The notes beneath the pieces are model-generated. The model did no database searches. It was given only the letters and a program-made list of their open reading frames with translations, and was not told the origin of the DNA. Below are positions 43,050 through 51,668 of a stretch of DNA of 54,145 bases, in pieces (within the stretch, counting starts at the first letter, position 1; every line of letters begins with the position of its first letter). A program made the position numbers and the translations under genes. The stretch is from Phycisphaerales bacterium (GTDB lineage: Bacteria > Planctomycetota > Phycisphaerae > Phycisphaerales > SM1A02). Location: positions 1 through 54,145 of the forward strand of contig JANQEQ010000125.1 in the NCBI GenBank assembly GCA_028278245.1. The letters are read 5' to 3'.

Positions 43050-44752
43050 GCGCTCATCCTCATATTTTCTGAAGGCTCCTCAAATCGCGTACTGATTTCC
43101 GTCACAAAAGCTGTTTTTGCAATTTCCTCCAGTGTTGTCTGACCAAGGCGCGCTTTTTCCAGTCCATCCAACCACATCGCGCGCATACCCTCCTGGACAG
43201 CCAGCTTCCTTATCCGCTCGACTGAACCACCTTCTTCAACGAGGGTTTTAATTGCCTGATTGAATTCCAGGAGTTCATAGATTCCTAACCGACCCCGATA
43301 ACCGGTTTGACTGCAGCGTCCGCAACCGCGACCACGCACAAATCCCTCAACATTTTCTTCCAGATTGAAACGACGGCGGATCACATCATCAACCGTATCC
43401 GGACCCACACAGTGAGGGCAGATCCGTCGCACCAGGCGCTGCGCTACAACTCCCAGTACCGCCGAGTTAATAACAAATGAGGGAAGACCAAAATCTCGTA
43501 ATCGGGAAACTGCTCCTGCAGCATCATTTGTATGCAATGTGGATAAAACCATATGACCGGTCAATGCGGATTGCAGCGCAATTGTGGCGGTTTCCTCATC
43601 TCGGATTTCACCAACCAGCACGACATCCGGATCCTGACGCAATATGGATCGCAGTGCTGAAGCGAATGTTAACCCAATCTCAGAATGGACCTGAACTTGC
43701 CGGAGGTAGGGTAAGCGGATCTCTACCGGATCTTCAATCGTCATAATATTTCTTGACGGATCGTTCAGAATACTCAGGCAAGTGTAAAGTGTGGTTGTTT
43801 TTCCGGAACCGGTTGGCCCAGATACCAAAAGCATGCCATAGGGTTGAGCCAGTATGTCCTCCATATCACTGGCTAATGGAGCGGGCATACCTAATTCATG
43901 AAAATCCTGTATGGCTTGAGTGTTCGCCAGTAGCCGCATCACAACGTTTTCACCACATACTGTGGGAATAGTTGATAAACGAACGTCGACCGATGTACCG
44001 TGATGGCGGAACCGGAACTTGCCGTCCTGTGGACGCCGGGTCTGGGTGAGATCCAGGTGAGCCATCACTTTCAATCTCTGCACCAGTGCGGTATGCATAG
44101 ACAATGACGGCCCCTGCTTCATGTGTAACACACCATCAATGCGATATCGAACATGCAGCTCGTGCTGATCCGGATTCAAATGAATATCACTTGCGCGTTG
44201 ATCGGCTGCATCGGCCAGCAGCTGATTCACCGCCGCGACCACGGGCTGACTTGCTTCGACAGTGAGAGATTCAAGTTCAACTTCGGGATTCTCACTGGTC
44301 TCATCGCCCTGGGAATGCGTGAGATTGTAGGCTCGTGATATCAAGGCACGGAGAAGTTCACGATCAGCTAAAACCGGATCCACCTCGCACTTGGCCACTT
44401 GCCGAATCTGATCCGCTGCCTCTAAATTCAACGGATCTTCCATTGCCAGAGTCAACACTCCCTCGATCATGAAGAGGGGAAATATGCAGAAGCGATCCGC
44501 AAGCGCCCGAGGAACGATGTTGGTATTTGCGTAGCAGGTTTCGTAGTCCGTGACATTCACGAAAGGTACTTCACAGAGATCGGCGCGCATAAGTGCAATT
44601 TGCCGACTTGTGAGCGTCTCAGTCTGCACGAGTGCGTCAACAAGATCCACTTCGTTCTCTGCAGCAAATGCCAGAGCCACTTCCATCTGTTCGGCGAGAA
44701 CAAGATTGGAATCGAGCAGTGCGCGCTGAAGGAAATGATCCTGATCATGCAT
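43046..44752 (-). CDS. pilB: Pilus extension ATPase
   Basis: A 568-residue PilB/GspE ATPase. It has an N-terminal MshEN-type region (about 1-140), Walker A GPTGSGKTTTLY at 312-323, Asp-box EDPVEIRL, Walker B VVLVGEIRDEETA, His-box STLHTNDAAGA, and a tetracysteine zinc site (CPHC and CGRC). It powers pilin polymerisation. Some MshEN domains bind cyclic di-GMP, which would fit the PilZ gene whose end overlaps this start by eight bases. Full length and all motifs intact. Confidence 0.94.
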   Translation of the reverse strand: MHDQDHFLQRALLDSNLVLAEQMEVALAFAAENEVDLVDALVQTETLTSRQIALMRADLCEVPFVNVTDYETCYANTNIVPRALADRFCIFPLFMIEGVLTLAMEDPLNLEAADQIRQVAKCEVDPVLADRELLRALISRAYNLTHSQGDETSENPEVELESLTVEASQPVVAAVNQLLADAADQRASDIHLNPDQHELHVRYRIDGVLHMKQGPSLSMHTALVQRLKVMAHLDLTQTRRPQDGKFRFRHHGTSVDVRLSTIPTVCGENVVMRLLANTQAIQDFHELGMPAPLASDMEDILAQPYGMLLVSGPTGSGKTTTLYTCLSILNDPSRNIMTIEDPVEIRLPYLRQVQVHSEIGLTFASALRSILRQDPDVVLVGEIRDEETATIALQSALTGHMVLSTLHTNDAAGAVSRLRDFGLPSFVINSAVLGVVAQRLVRRICPHCVGPDTVDDVIRRRFNLEENVEGFVRGRGCGRCSQTGYRGRLGIYELLEFNQAIKTLVEEGGSVERIRKLAVQEGMRAMWLDGLEKARLGQTTLEEIAKTAFVTEISTRFEEPSENMRMSA

Positions 44753-45212
44753 CCTGGCACCTCGTCTCCCCTACCGTATCTACCTCGGAGGTACGGCTGT
44801 ATTGATGCAGCATTTCGATTTTCTGTTCAATATCAGGTGATGGATCACAGTAAGCCACGCCGATGGCGTAGGTCGGTGTATGATCCTCCATCGTAATGCG
44901 GAGCACCCTTGCTCTTGTTTCAAACATCACTTCATAAATTGCTGATCCATCGCTTTTCGTCCCCACTGGTTTTGGATTGAAAACACGTATCATGCCCTCG
45001 CACATTCGTGGGATAAACTGGGCAAGTTGCATACCCATCCCACCGGAACTTACATCAAGAATGCGCCCGCGCGCTGCATGCTGACCCACAGCGCCTGACA
45101 TCGAGCTGTATCGCACCTGTTCCTGATGTTCATCACAGACTACAAACTCCAGGTCCAGATCAATGACCTCGCGTTCATGTTGTCGAACCGTCAGTCCATT
45201 ACTTTGAGTCAT
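44745..45212 (-). CDS. PilZ-domain protein, putative cyclic-di-GMP receptor
   Basis: A 155-residue protein with a PilZ domain. An arginine-rich RQHERE near the start stands for the RxxxR motif, and DVSSGGMGMQ for the (D/N)xSxxG motif, together forming the cyclic-di-GMP site. It is first in the pilus operon and overlaps pilB by eight bases, suggesting control of pilus extension by cyclic di-GMP. The start is ATG 45212, with AGAGGC eight bases upstream; ATG 45236 is the alternative. Confidence 0.8.
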   Translation of the reverse strand: MTQSNGLTVRQHEREVIDLDLEFVVCDEHQEQVRYSSMSGAVGQHAARGRILDVSSGGMGMQLAQFIPRMCEGMIRVFNPKPVGTKSDGSAIYEVMFETRARVLRITMEDHTPTYAIGVAYCDPSPDIEQKIEMLHQYSRTSEVDTVGETRCQDA

Positions 45213-45416
45213 TGAACAAGCCTCTTTGATGATCATCTGATTATGGGAACATCATCAACCAAAAGCGCACAAGTGCCCTCTCCGGCATCATGGCGCTGGG
45301 TCTCTTTTCGGCTTATTTATTGGTTGGATGAAGAGAAGGGGGATTGAATTCCCATCCAGCCCTCCCCTATTTCATCATGTACGCTCTTCAGTAGTTGATA
45401 CCACATTGATACCGAG

Positions 45417-45424
45417 TTATCGGC
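45417..45424 (-). promoter_or_regulatory. Sigma-28-like -10 element upstream of the PilZ-pil operon
   Basis: The minus strand reads GCCGATAA, the exact flagellar sigma (FliA) -10 octamer, about 205 bp before the PilZ gene. The expected TAAA-type -35 box is not recognisable at the right distance, so the call is weak. The same octamer followed by CTC occurs at 39342-39349 in front of the first beta-helix gene. Confidence 0.25.
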
Positions 45425-45478
45425 AGTCAATATTCGTCAACCTTCTGACCATGTACGTTTCCAGCTGCCCGTAACCTC

Positions 45479-46318
45479 TTAGAATTCCTTAGCCCGATGC
45501 TGCATCTGAGCTTTGAGTCGAGCCAGGATCGAACTGTGCATTTGGCTGACGCGTGATTCGGAAAGATCCAACGTCATGCCGATTTCCTTCATCGTCATTT
45601 CCTCGTAATAGTACAGGACGATGATCAAACGCTCAGCTCTGGACAATCCTTTGGTGATGAGTAATTTTAGATCCAGTCGTTGTAGGTCGGCCAGCGGATT
45701 TGATTGCTTTCGATCGCGAATGACATCGATTTCGCGAATATCTTTATTTGAATCAGTTTCAAACCACTTTCGATTCAGTGACACGACCCCAACCGGTTTG
45801 GAATCTTTGGAGAGTTTCTTGAACTCAGAATCATCGACATTAAGTCGATCACAGATTTCATTTTCGGTCGGCTTACGTCCGAGTTCCATTTCCAGAGATT
45901 TCCGGGCGCGTTCGACTTTTGCTGTTCGCGATCGCACAAGTCGCGGCACCCAATCCATGGCGCGCAATTCATCGAAGATTGCACCCCTGATGCGCTGCGA
46001 GCAGTAAGTCTCAAACTTTACTCCACGTTCAAGATCGAAAGCATCAATAGCATCCATCAACCCAAACAGGCCGGCGGACATCAGATCTTCGACATCCACT
46101 TCGCCCGGCAGGCGCATGTGCATACGTTCTGCAGTGTATTTGACAATATCAAGATAGTGTTCGATCAGCGTGTTGCGTAGCTCATCGGTACCAGTCTTCT
46201 TGAATTCGAGCCAATATTCACTGATAGGAATGGGTTGATCATCAACCGCAGATGACTTGACATGAGATGTTTTCGTGGCTTTTTGTTTTGCCTTCGACCT
46301 CGTCGTCGTCTTGGGCAT
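45479..46318 (-). CDS. fliA: Flagellar RNA polymerase sigma factor (sigma-28, FliA/WhiG family)
   Basis: A 279-residue sigma factor that directs transcription of late flagellar and chemotaxis genes. Region 2 contains DLMSAGLFGLMDAIDAFDLERGVKFETYCSQRIRGAI-type sequence with the family's RGAIFDELRAMDWVPRLVR. Region 3 follows (ERARKSLEMELGRKPTENEI). Region 4 has YYYEEMTMKEIGMTLDLSESRVSQMHSS, the helix-turn-helix. An extra basic N-terminus of about 28 residues (TTTRSKAKQKATKTSH) precedes the core. ATG 46318 has AAGGAG seven bases upstream. It closes the flhA-flhF-flhG block, a common flagellar gene order. Confidence 0.95.
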   Translation of the reverse strand: MPKTTTRSKAKQKATKTSHVKSSAVDDQPIPISEYWLEFKKTGTDELRNTLIEHYLDIVKYTAERMHMRLPGEVDVEDLMSAGLFGLMDAIDAFDLERGVKFETYCSQRIRGAIFDELRAMDWVPRLVRSRTAKVERARKSLEMELGRKPTENEICDRLNVDDSEFKKLSKDSKPVGVVSLNRKWFETDSNKDIREIDVIRDRKQSNPLADLQRLDLKLLITKGLSRAERLIIVLYYYEEMTMKEIGMTLDLSESRVSQMHSSILARLKAQMQHRAKEF

Positions 46319-46418
46319 CGGTCGACTCCTTGACCTCGGCTTCCATCACCGTGTTGCCTATCCATAGCAACTTCGATTTTTACTATACCATTTTTTGACC
46401 GTGTGTTACAAATCCAAA

Positions 46419-46727
46419 TTATTTTTCCACTGAAGATTCAGGTTGTGGATTCTCTCCCTCCGAAGAGTTTTCCACATTTGATTCATTCGTTGCCGATTCA
46501 ACTGCGGCAACGGCATTTTCCTGCCTGGTTGTATGCTCATGCACCACATATTGGCATAGAAGACCCGCCATCCACCCAATGGGATAGCACACAATCAGAA
46601 CGATGACTGCATTCAGGAGTATCTGAGTGGATGAATTCCCGCTCATCATTCCCGCAATTATCGCTACCGCAAAGGCAGAAAGGGCAAAACACGCAGCAAT
46701 GAGTTTACTGACACCGCCCATCTTCAT
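46419..46727 (-). CDS. Small two-helix membrane protein of the flagellar cluster
   Basis: A 102-residue protein that I do not recognise. Two membrane helices (about 8-26 and 36-60) are followed by a hydrophilic, acidic C-terminal tail rich in Glu, Asn and Ser. It lies between flhG and fliA on the same strand, and its ATG overlaps the stop of a 30-codon reading frame (ATGA). Possibly a flagellar-locus accessory protein; no function can be read from the sequence. Confidence 0.65.
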   Translation of the reverse strand: MKMGGVSKLIAACFALSAFAVAIIAGMMSGNSSTQILLNAVIVLIVCYPIGWMAGLLCQYVVHEHTTRQENAVAAVESATNESNVENSSEGENPQPESSVEK

Positions 46728-46816
46728 CCCTCATTCTCGACAATCTTCCGGGATAATTTCATCATCACACCATGCATGGCCATGAACTTCACCTCATCGA
46801 CTCCTTTGCCGGGCAT
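46724..46816 (-). CDS. Candidate 30-residue small protein or leader between flhG and the membrane gene
   Basis: A short frame opening MPGKGVDEVKFMAMHG ends in VENEG. Its TGA overlaps the ATG of the next gene, a coupling arrangement. An internal ATG (MAMHG) has GAGGTG seven bases upstream and would give 19 residues. It fills the only gap between flhG and the membrane gene. It may be a real small protein, a translational-coupling leader, or chance. Confidence 0.35.
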   Translation of the reverse strand: MPGKGVDEVKFMAMHGVMMKLSRKIVENEG

Positions 46817-46829
46817 TTGAAGTTCAAAA

Positions 46830-47828
46830 TCACCCAACAGGTTTTTTGGAAAGCTTCAACCAGGAAAGCATTCGAACAAAAAATCCCTCCCCTTCGTCAA
46901 GGCGCGATTGTTGCGCCTCATCCAGACCGAGAATCTGACGGCTCAAGTACCGAAGCGCCTGCGTAACCGGTGCATCTGGCGCATGCAGTACAAACGGTAA
47001 ACGTTGTCTGACTGCTATAGATACACTTCCGTCAAGAGGAACAGCCCCGGCAAATCCCAAGGTTCGTTTCAAAAACACCTGACTCACATGATTGATTCGA
47101 TCGTATACGTATTTGGCCTCCTCATACGACGAAGCCATATTGACTACCAACTCGACCTGACTGCGTGGAGACTGGCGAAGCAGGGTTTTGATCATGCCGT
47201 AACCATCGGTCATGGCGGTCGGCTCGGGTGTTGTCACCACGACGACGGAATGTGCAGCAGCGGCAAATGACAACACATTCGTGCTGATACCGGCACCACA
47301 ATCAATGAGTATGACATCAACATCACTCTCCAGAATGGCAAGCTGCTGGAGGAGTGCATGTCGTCGTCGTGTATCGAGATTCGCCATCCCGGCCACACCG
47401 GATGCTCCGGGAATCAGGCGGAATCCACCGGGGGCAAATAGCATGGCATCAGACAAACGACATCGTCCCGTCACCACATGCTGGAGCGTGAATCGCGGCG
47501 TGACATTGCACAGCACATCCGCATTGGCCAATCCCAGATCTGCATCAAGCAGGCACACTTTCAACCCTAGGCCGCTCATTGTCACCGCAAGATTCACCGC
47601 AAGATTGCTTTTCCCAACACCTCCTTTACCCGAGGTGATGGCGATAGACCTTGCTAGCTGTACCCTTTTGCGGGTGCTGCGATGGATTGATCTTTGTGAG
47701 GGAGGAGGCGGACCATAACTCACAATCCCGGTAGGTACACTGCGAGGAAATGGCTCATCCTGAGCCACGGAGGTGACTTCGCGTGATTTATCGATCAATC
47801 CTCGCAAATGTGTTGCCTGATCAGTCAA
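46830..47828 (-). CDS. flhG: Flagellar number regulator FlhG (MinD/ParA-like ATPase)
   Basis: A 332-residue MinD-type ATPase. It has the deviant Walker A SGKGGVGKSNLAVNLA, LLDADLGLANADVL, VILIDCGAGIS and TTPEPTAMTDGYGMIK, the last being typical of FlhG/YlxH. It controls flagellum number and placement together with FlhF. The TTG start at 47828 has GGAGGTGAT seven bases upstream and overlaps the flhF stop (TTGA). A 60-residue N-terminal extension precedes the ATPase, where an FlhF-activating segment normally lies. The C-terminus is somewhat truncated-looking but ends in a basic, aromatic stretch that could contact membrane. Confidence 0.93.
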   Translation of the reverse strand: MTDQATHLRGLIDKSREVTSVAQDEPFPRSVPTGIVSYGPPPPSQRSIHRSTRKRVQLARSIAITSGKGGVGKSNLAVNLAVTMSGLGLKVCLLDADLGLANADVLCNVTPRFTLQHVVTGRCRLSDAMLFAPGGFRLIPGASGVAGMANLDTRRRHALLQQLAILESDVDVILIDCGAGISTNVLSFAAAAHSVVVVTTPEPTAMTDGYGMIKTLLRQSPRSQVELVVNMASSYEEAKYVYDRINHVSQVFLKRTLGFAGAVPLDGSVSIAVRQRLPFVLHAPDAPVTQALRYLSRQILGLDEAQQSRLDEGEGFFVRMLSWLKLSKKPVG

Positions 47829-49405
47829 TGCAGTATCACCTCCTCCCCCATGACCAAAGCGGCAAGTCGATCTGCACGACTCGTTTCAATATGCTCGGGG
47901 ACTTCCTGCCCAGTTGTGAAGAAACTCAATTCTTTTCCTACCTTCCGGATCACGTCGACAAGAACCCCAAAGCTAACAGCTTCATCCAACTTTGTCAGCA
48001 CGATTTTGTCCACGTTTACCTGAGAGAATGCCTCGGCTTCCCGCAACAATACTTTTTCGCCGGCGGTACTGGACAATACCAGATGTATCTCATGTGGTTC
48101 GGCAGCATCCATCAACGCAGCCAGATCAGCGATTCGACTTTGATCGTTTTGACTTCGACCTGCTGTGTCAATCAAAATCACATCGCAATATCCAAGAGCG
48201 TGGATCGCCTGCTGCATCTCACTCGGTGTGAGCACGACTTTCAAAGGCAGGCCGATGATGTTGGCGTAGGTTCTCAGTTGATCAACGGCAGCGATTCGAT
48301 ACGTATCGGAAGTGATCAATCCCACCGATTTTTTTTGTCGCAATTTGAAGGCAGCCGCCAATTTCGCCAGGGTGGTCGTTTTCCCCACGCCAGTCGGTCC
48401 CACTAATGCAATGATTCGCGGATCATCATTTTCGTTGATCGTGGTGACTGCTTCATCTGCGACAGGGATATACGTCGTCAATCGCCGCATGATCGCCTCA
48501 CGAATCGCAGTTTCATCCTCCAGCATCGGACCGGGTAATTCATCGCGAACCTCGTTAACGATCTGATCTGCCAATTCCTGCGAGAGATCCTGCGCGATCA
48601 ACTTGAGGTACATATCAAACAGCTTCTGAGGCATGGTCGGGGTTGTCTGTTCCGTAGTCACGGTCTGCCGCTGCAACACGGTGCCAACCATATTCTTAAT
48701 CGCGGCAAGTTCCTCGCTCATGCGCTGCCCATCATGATCCACCATCATGGATTCCGGTTTCGATGGTAAGGCGGGCTCATCACTTTGATCTTGTATCTGT
48801 GGTTGAAACGTTGCTTCTTCCGCTCTACCGGATTCCTCAGGTGATGGATCCGGCTGCTTCAGCACAAACCGCTGCGCTACTGATGCCAGCGGTGTTACTT
48901 GATCACTATGAGCATTGTCACTGATTTCATGAATCCCGGAAGACTCTTGTTTTTCTCGCTTTCTGTGCTTCTTTTGCGTCTGTGTTTTCTGTCTCTCACC
49001 CGGATTTTCATCAACGGATTGATTTTTCTGCGTCTCCTCGGGTAGCTGTTTTTTCCGGGAGAACTGTTCAAGCATTGCCTGGGCGAGGCGTTTGGTTCGT
49101 ACACGATCATCCGAAGTGATTTTGATAGCGCCGGGATCTTTCGGTTGTGATTGTATTTTTGGCGGTGTTTGTTCGTAAGCGCGCAGAGCAATGTTTGCGT
49201 TCGGTTGCTTTTTCGTCCGTGGCAAGTGTGCTGAATCCTGTGCGGTCGTAGCCGTTACCTCAACAATGGTTTGTTTTCCAATACCCAGGATCCCACCCCG
49301 TTTGAATGTTCGGGTATTGAGGATAACTGCATCAGCGCCAAGTTCGCGTTTCACTGCATTGAGCGCTTCGCTCATCGAATAGGCCTGATATGTTCTCAGG
49401 TTCAC
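47825..49405 (-). CDS. flhF: Flagellar placement SRP-type GTPase FlhF
   Basis: A 526-residue protein. The N-terminal region carries SMSEALNAVKRELGADAVIL, the FlhF opening. A long charged linker (B domain) leads to N and G domains of the SRP GTPase type: G1 GPTGVGKTTTLAKLA, G2 region SDTYRIAAVDQLRTYA, G3 DTAGRSQND and G4 TKLDEA. It recruits early flagellar parts to the pole in polarly flagellated bacteria. The GTG start at 49405 is chosen because GGAGGG lies seven bases upstream and NLRTYQAYSMSEAL is the family start. Coupled to flhG by overlap. Confidence 0.94.
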   Translation of the reverse strand: MNLRTYQAYSMSEALNAVKRELGADAVILNTRTFKRGGILGIGKQTIVEVTATTAQDSAHLPRTKKQPNANIALRAYEQTPPKIQSQPKDPGAIKITSDDRVRTKRLAQAMLEQFSRKKQLPEETQKNQSVDENPGERQKTQTQKKHRKREKQESSGIHEISDNAHSDQVTPLASVAQRFVLKQPDPSPEESGRAEEATFQPQIQDQSDEPALPSKPESMMVDHDGQRMSEELAAIKNMVGTVLQRQTVTTEQTTPTMPQKLFDMYLKLIAQDLSQELADQIVNEVRDELPGPMLEDETAIREAIMRRLTTYIPVADEAVTTINENDDPRIIALVGPTGVGKTTTLAKLAAAFKLRQKKSVGLITSDTYRIAAVDQLRTYANIIGLPLKVVLTPSEMQQAIHALGYCDVILIDTAGRSQNDQSRIADLAALMDAAEPHEIHLVLSSTAGEKVLLREAEAFSQVNVDKIVLTKLDEAVSFGVLVDVIRKVGKELSFFTTGQEVPEHIETSRADRLAALVMGEEVILH

Positions 49406-49467
49406 CGCGGTGCCCTCCCTGGCTTGGGTGATCTCCGTTTCCAACGGAGGTGAAAATTCGGTCGTGA

Positions 49468-51627
49468 CTATGCTACGCCGACGCCGGCCATGGCTTGTTC
49501 TTCGGCCGCCAATTGTACCAGACCCATCGCTTCAACGTCGACTTCGGGGATAACTTCGTTGTATGACAAAACGACTGCGCCCTTGATATGGGCATCGATA
49601 ATCTGTTTAACCTGAGCTCGAACACTCGGTGAGGTCAGTACGATGAGTTGATGTCCGGAAGCGAGAAGTTGTTCTGCCGTCGAGCTGACTGCGTTCGTGA
49701 TCTGACGTGAGATATGTGGTGGAATCGACATGGTCGTCCCGGTGGGACCGCGATCAATGTAGCCGTTGATCACATCCTCAAGCGAAGGATCAAGCGTGAT
49801 GCAAAAGAGCCGCTGCTTCCCATCCTCAGTCGTTTCAACATACTGCGCTGAAATCGTTCGCCGCAAAGCGTTTCTCGCATATTCGGTCAGCACGGCGATA
49901 TCCTTCGTATGCCCACCCCAATCGCCAAGGGTTTCAAGAATGGTGGCTAAATCCCGCACCGGGACACGCTCCTGAAGCAGATTCTGCAGGACTTTTTGCA
50001 GTTCACCGGGCTTGATGATCCCAGGCACGATCTCCTCCACCAGCTTCGGTGAGGATTCCTTGAGCTGCTCCAGAAGTTGATTGACTTCCTCGCGCGATAG
50101 CATTTCATCGGCGTGATTCTTGATCAATTCGGTCAGATGTGTCGCCAAAACACTGGTGGCATCGACGACGGTATAGTTCATGGTCTCTGCCCGCCCCTTG
50201 AGATCAGGCTCGATCCATGTCGCTTCCAGTTGAAATGCCGGCTCGATCCCCGCAATACCGTCTAGTTGACCGGACGCCATTCCTGAATCCATTGCCATCA
50301 GCAGATCCGGGTACACCATTCCCTGACCGATGATCGCTCCACGAAGTTTGACGCGGTAGGTGTTCGCCTCGATCTGCATATTGTCCCGAATACGGATCGG
50401 CGGCACGATAATCCCCAGCTCAACCGCTAACTGCCTGCGAATCATGGATATACGATCGAGCAGATCACCACCGCGCGTGCGGTCAACAATCTGCACCAGC
50501 CCATAGCCGATCTCAATTTCCAGCAAATCCAGACTGAGCAGTTCCTCCACTGGCTTGGGTTCAGGGGCCTGGGAGGCAGCATCTGCCCGGACCTTGTCAG
50601 CGCGCATCTTCTTTTCCTGACTTCCAATGAAACCAAGCGACCAGGCAATCGATCCCAGCACTGCTCCGGCACCCAGAAGTGGAATCGTGGGAAGTGGGGT
50701 AAAAGACAGTACTGCAAGGAACCCCGAGATCAGATAAAGTGCAGTCGGTTGAGATGAAAGCTGTTTGGGGATTTCATCGCCGATGGTCTGACCACCACCA
50801 GCCTGAGCGACAATCAATCCGGCAGCAATGGCGATGATGAATGACGGCACCTGGCTCACCAGTCCATCGCCGATTGTCAGGGTTGTGAAAAGCTGGAGCG
50901 ATTCTCCTGCGGACCACCCTTTCTCGAACGATCCGATGGCAAAACCTCCCGCAACATTGACCAGCGTGATGATGATGCCTGCAATGGCATCACCCCTGAC
51001 AAATTTACTGGCGCCATCCATTGCCCCGTAGAAATCCGCCTCCTGCATGATCTCCTGTCGACGTCTGCGTGCTTCTTTCTCATCGATAAGCCCGGCAGAG
51101 AGATCCGCATCAATTGCCATCTGCTTGCCGGGCATCGCGTCCAGAGTGAACCGGGCTGCCACTTCACTCATGCGAGTGGCACCTTTGGTGATAACAACGA
51201 ATTGCACGACCACCAGGATGATGAAAATGATCGAACCGACGATGACCGATTCACCAGCCACAAATGTTCCGAACGCTTCGATCACATGGCCTGCCACACC
51301 CCGCGCCTGATCCGGCGTCGGTGCATTTGCAGACAGGATTAAACGGGTTGAGGCAACGTTGAGCACCAGGCGGAAAAGCGTTGTGGCCAGCAACAATGCA
51401 GGAAATACACTGAAATCCAGCGGTCGGCGCATGTAAATCGTCGTGAGCAGCACCACCGCCGCCAGTGAAATATTGATTGAGATGAGCACATCCATTACCG
51501 GAGGCGGCAACGGAATCACCAATACAATGATCAGAAGAAGGAATGACACCGGCACAAGCAGGTGGCGAAATCGCGCTATCCACAAAAATGGAGTGGGAAT
51601 GCCGACTTGTCCAACCCTATCTGCCAT
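49468..51627 (-). CDS. flhA: Flagellar export-gate protein FlhA
   Basis: A 719-residue core protein of the flagellar type III export gate. It has an N-terminal part with about eight membrane helices (LISINISLAAVVLLTTIYM; the FHIPEP-region counterpart is KQMAIDADLSAGLIDEKEARRRR, with the conserved proton-path Asp). The large cytoplasmic domain docks chaperone-substrate complexes and contains PPIRIRDNMQIEANTYRVKL. Full length. It lies 63 bp before flhF and 41 bp after flhB on one strand. Confidence 0.96.
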   Translation of the reverse strand: MADRVGQVGIPTPFLWIARFRHLLVPVSFLLLIIVLVIPLPPPVMDVLISINISLAAVVLLTTIYMRRPLDFSVFPALLLATTLFRLVLNVASTRLILSANAPTPDQARGVAGHVIEAFGTFVAGESVIVGSIIFIILVVVQFVVITKGATRMSEVAARFTLDAMPGKQMAIDADLSAGLIDEKEARRRRQEIMQEADFYGAMDGASKFVRGDAIAGIIITLVNVAGGFAIGSFEKGWSAGESLQLFTTLTIGDGLVSQVPSFIIAIAAGLIVAQAGGGQTIGDEIPKQLSSQPTALYLISGFLAVLSFTPLPTIPLLGAGAVLGSIAWSLGFIGSQEKKMRADKVRADAASQAPEPKPVEELLSLDLLEIEIGYGLVQIVDRTRGGDLLDRISMIRRQLAVELGIIVPPIRIRDNMQIEANTYRVKLRGAIIGQGMVYPDLLMAMDSGMASGQLDGIAGIEPAFQLEATWIEPDLKGRAETMNYTVVDATSVLATHLTELIKNHADEMLSREEVNQLLEQLKESSPKLVEEIVPGIIKPGELQKVLQNLLQERVPVRDLATILETLGDWGGHTKDIAVLTEYARNALRRTISAQYVETTEDGKQRLFCITLDPSLEDVINGYIDRGPTGTTMSIPPHISRQITNAVSSTAEQLLASGHQLIVLTSPSVRAQVKQIIDAHIKGAVVLSYNEVIPEVDVEAMGLVQLAAEEQAMAGVGVA

Positions 51628-51668
51628 TCATCACTCCAAAAGATCACAAAAAAACATATCGGAAGAGA

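Noticed and set aside
45330..45372. Terminator hairpin after fliA built from G-rich and C-rich runs
   Set aside because: The runs GGGGAGGG and CCCCCTTC pair imperfectly with a long loop, and no T-tract follows on the minus strand.
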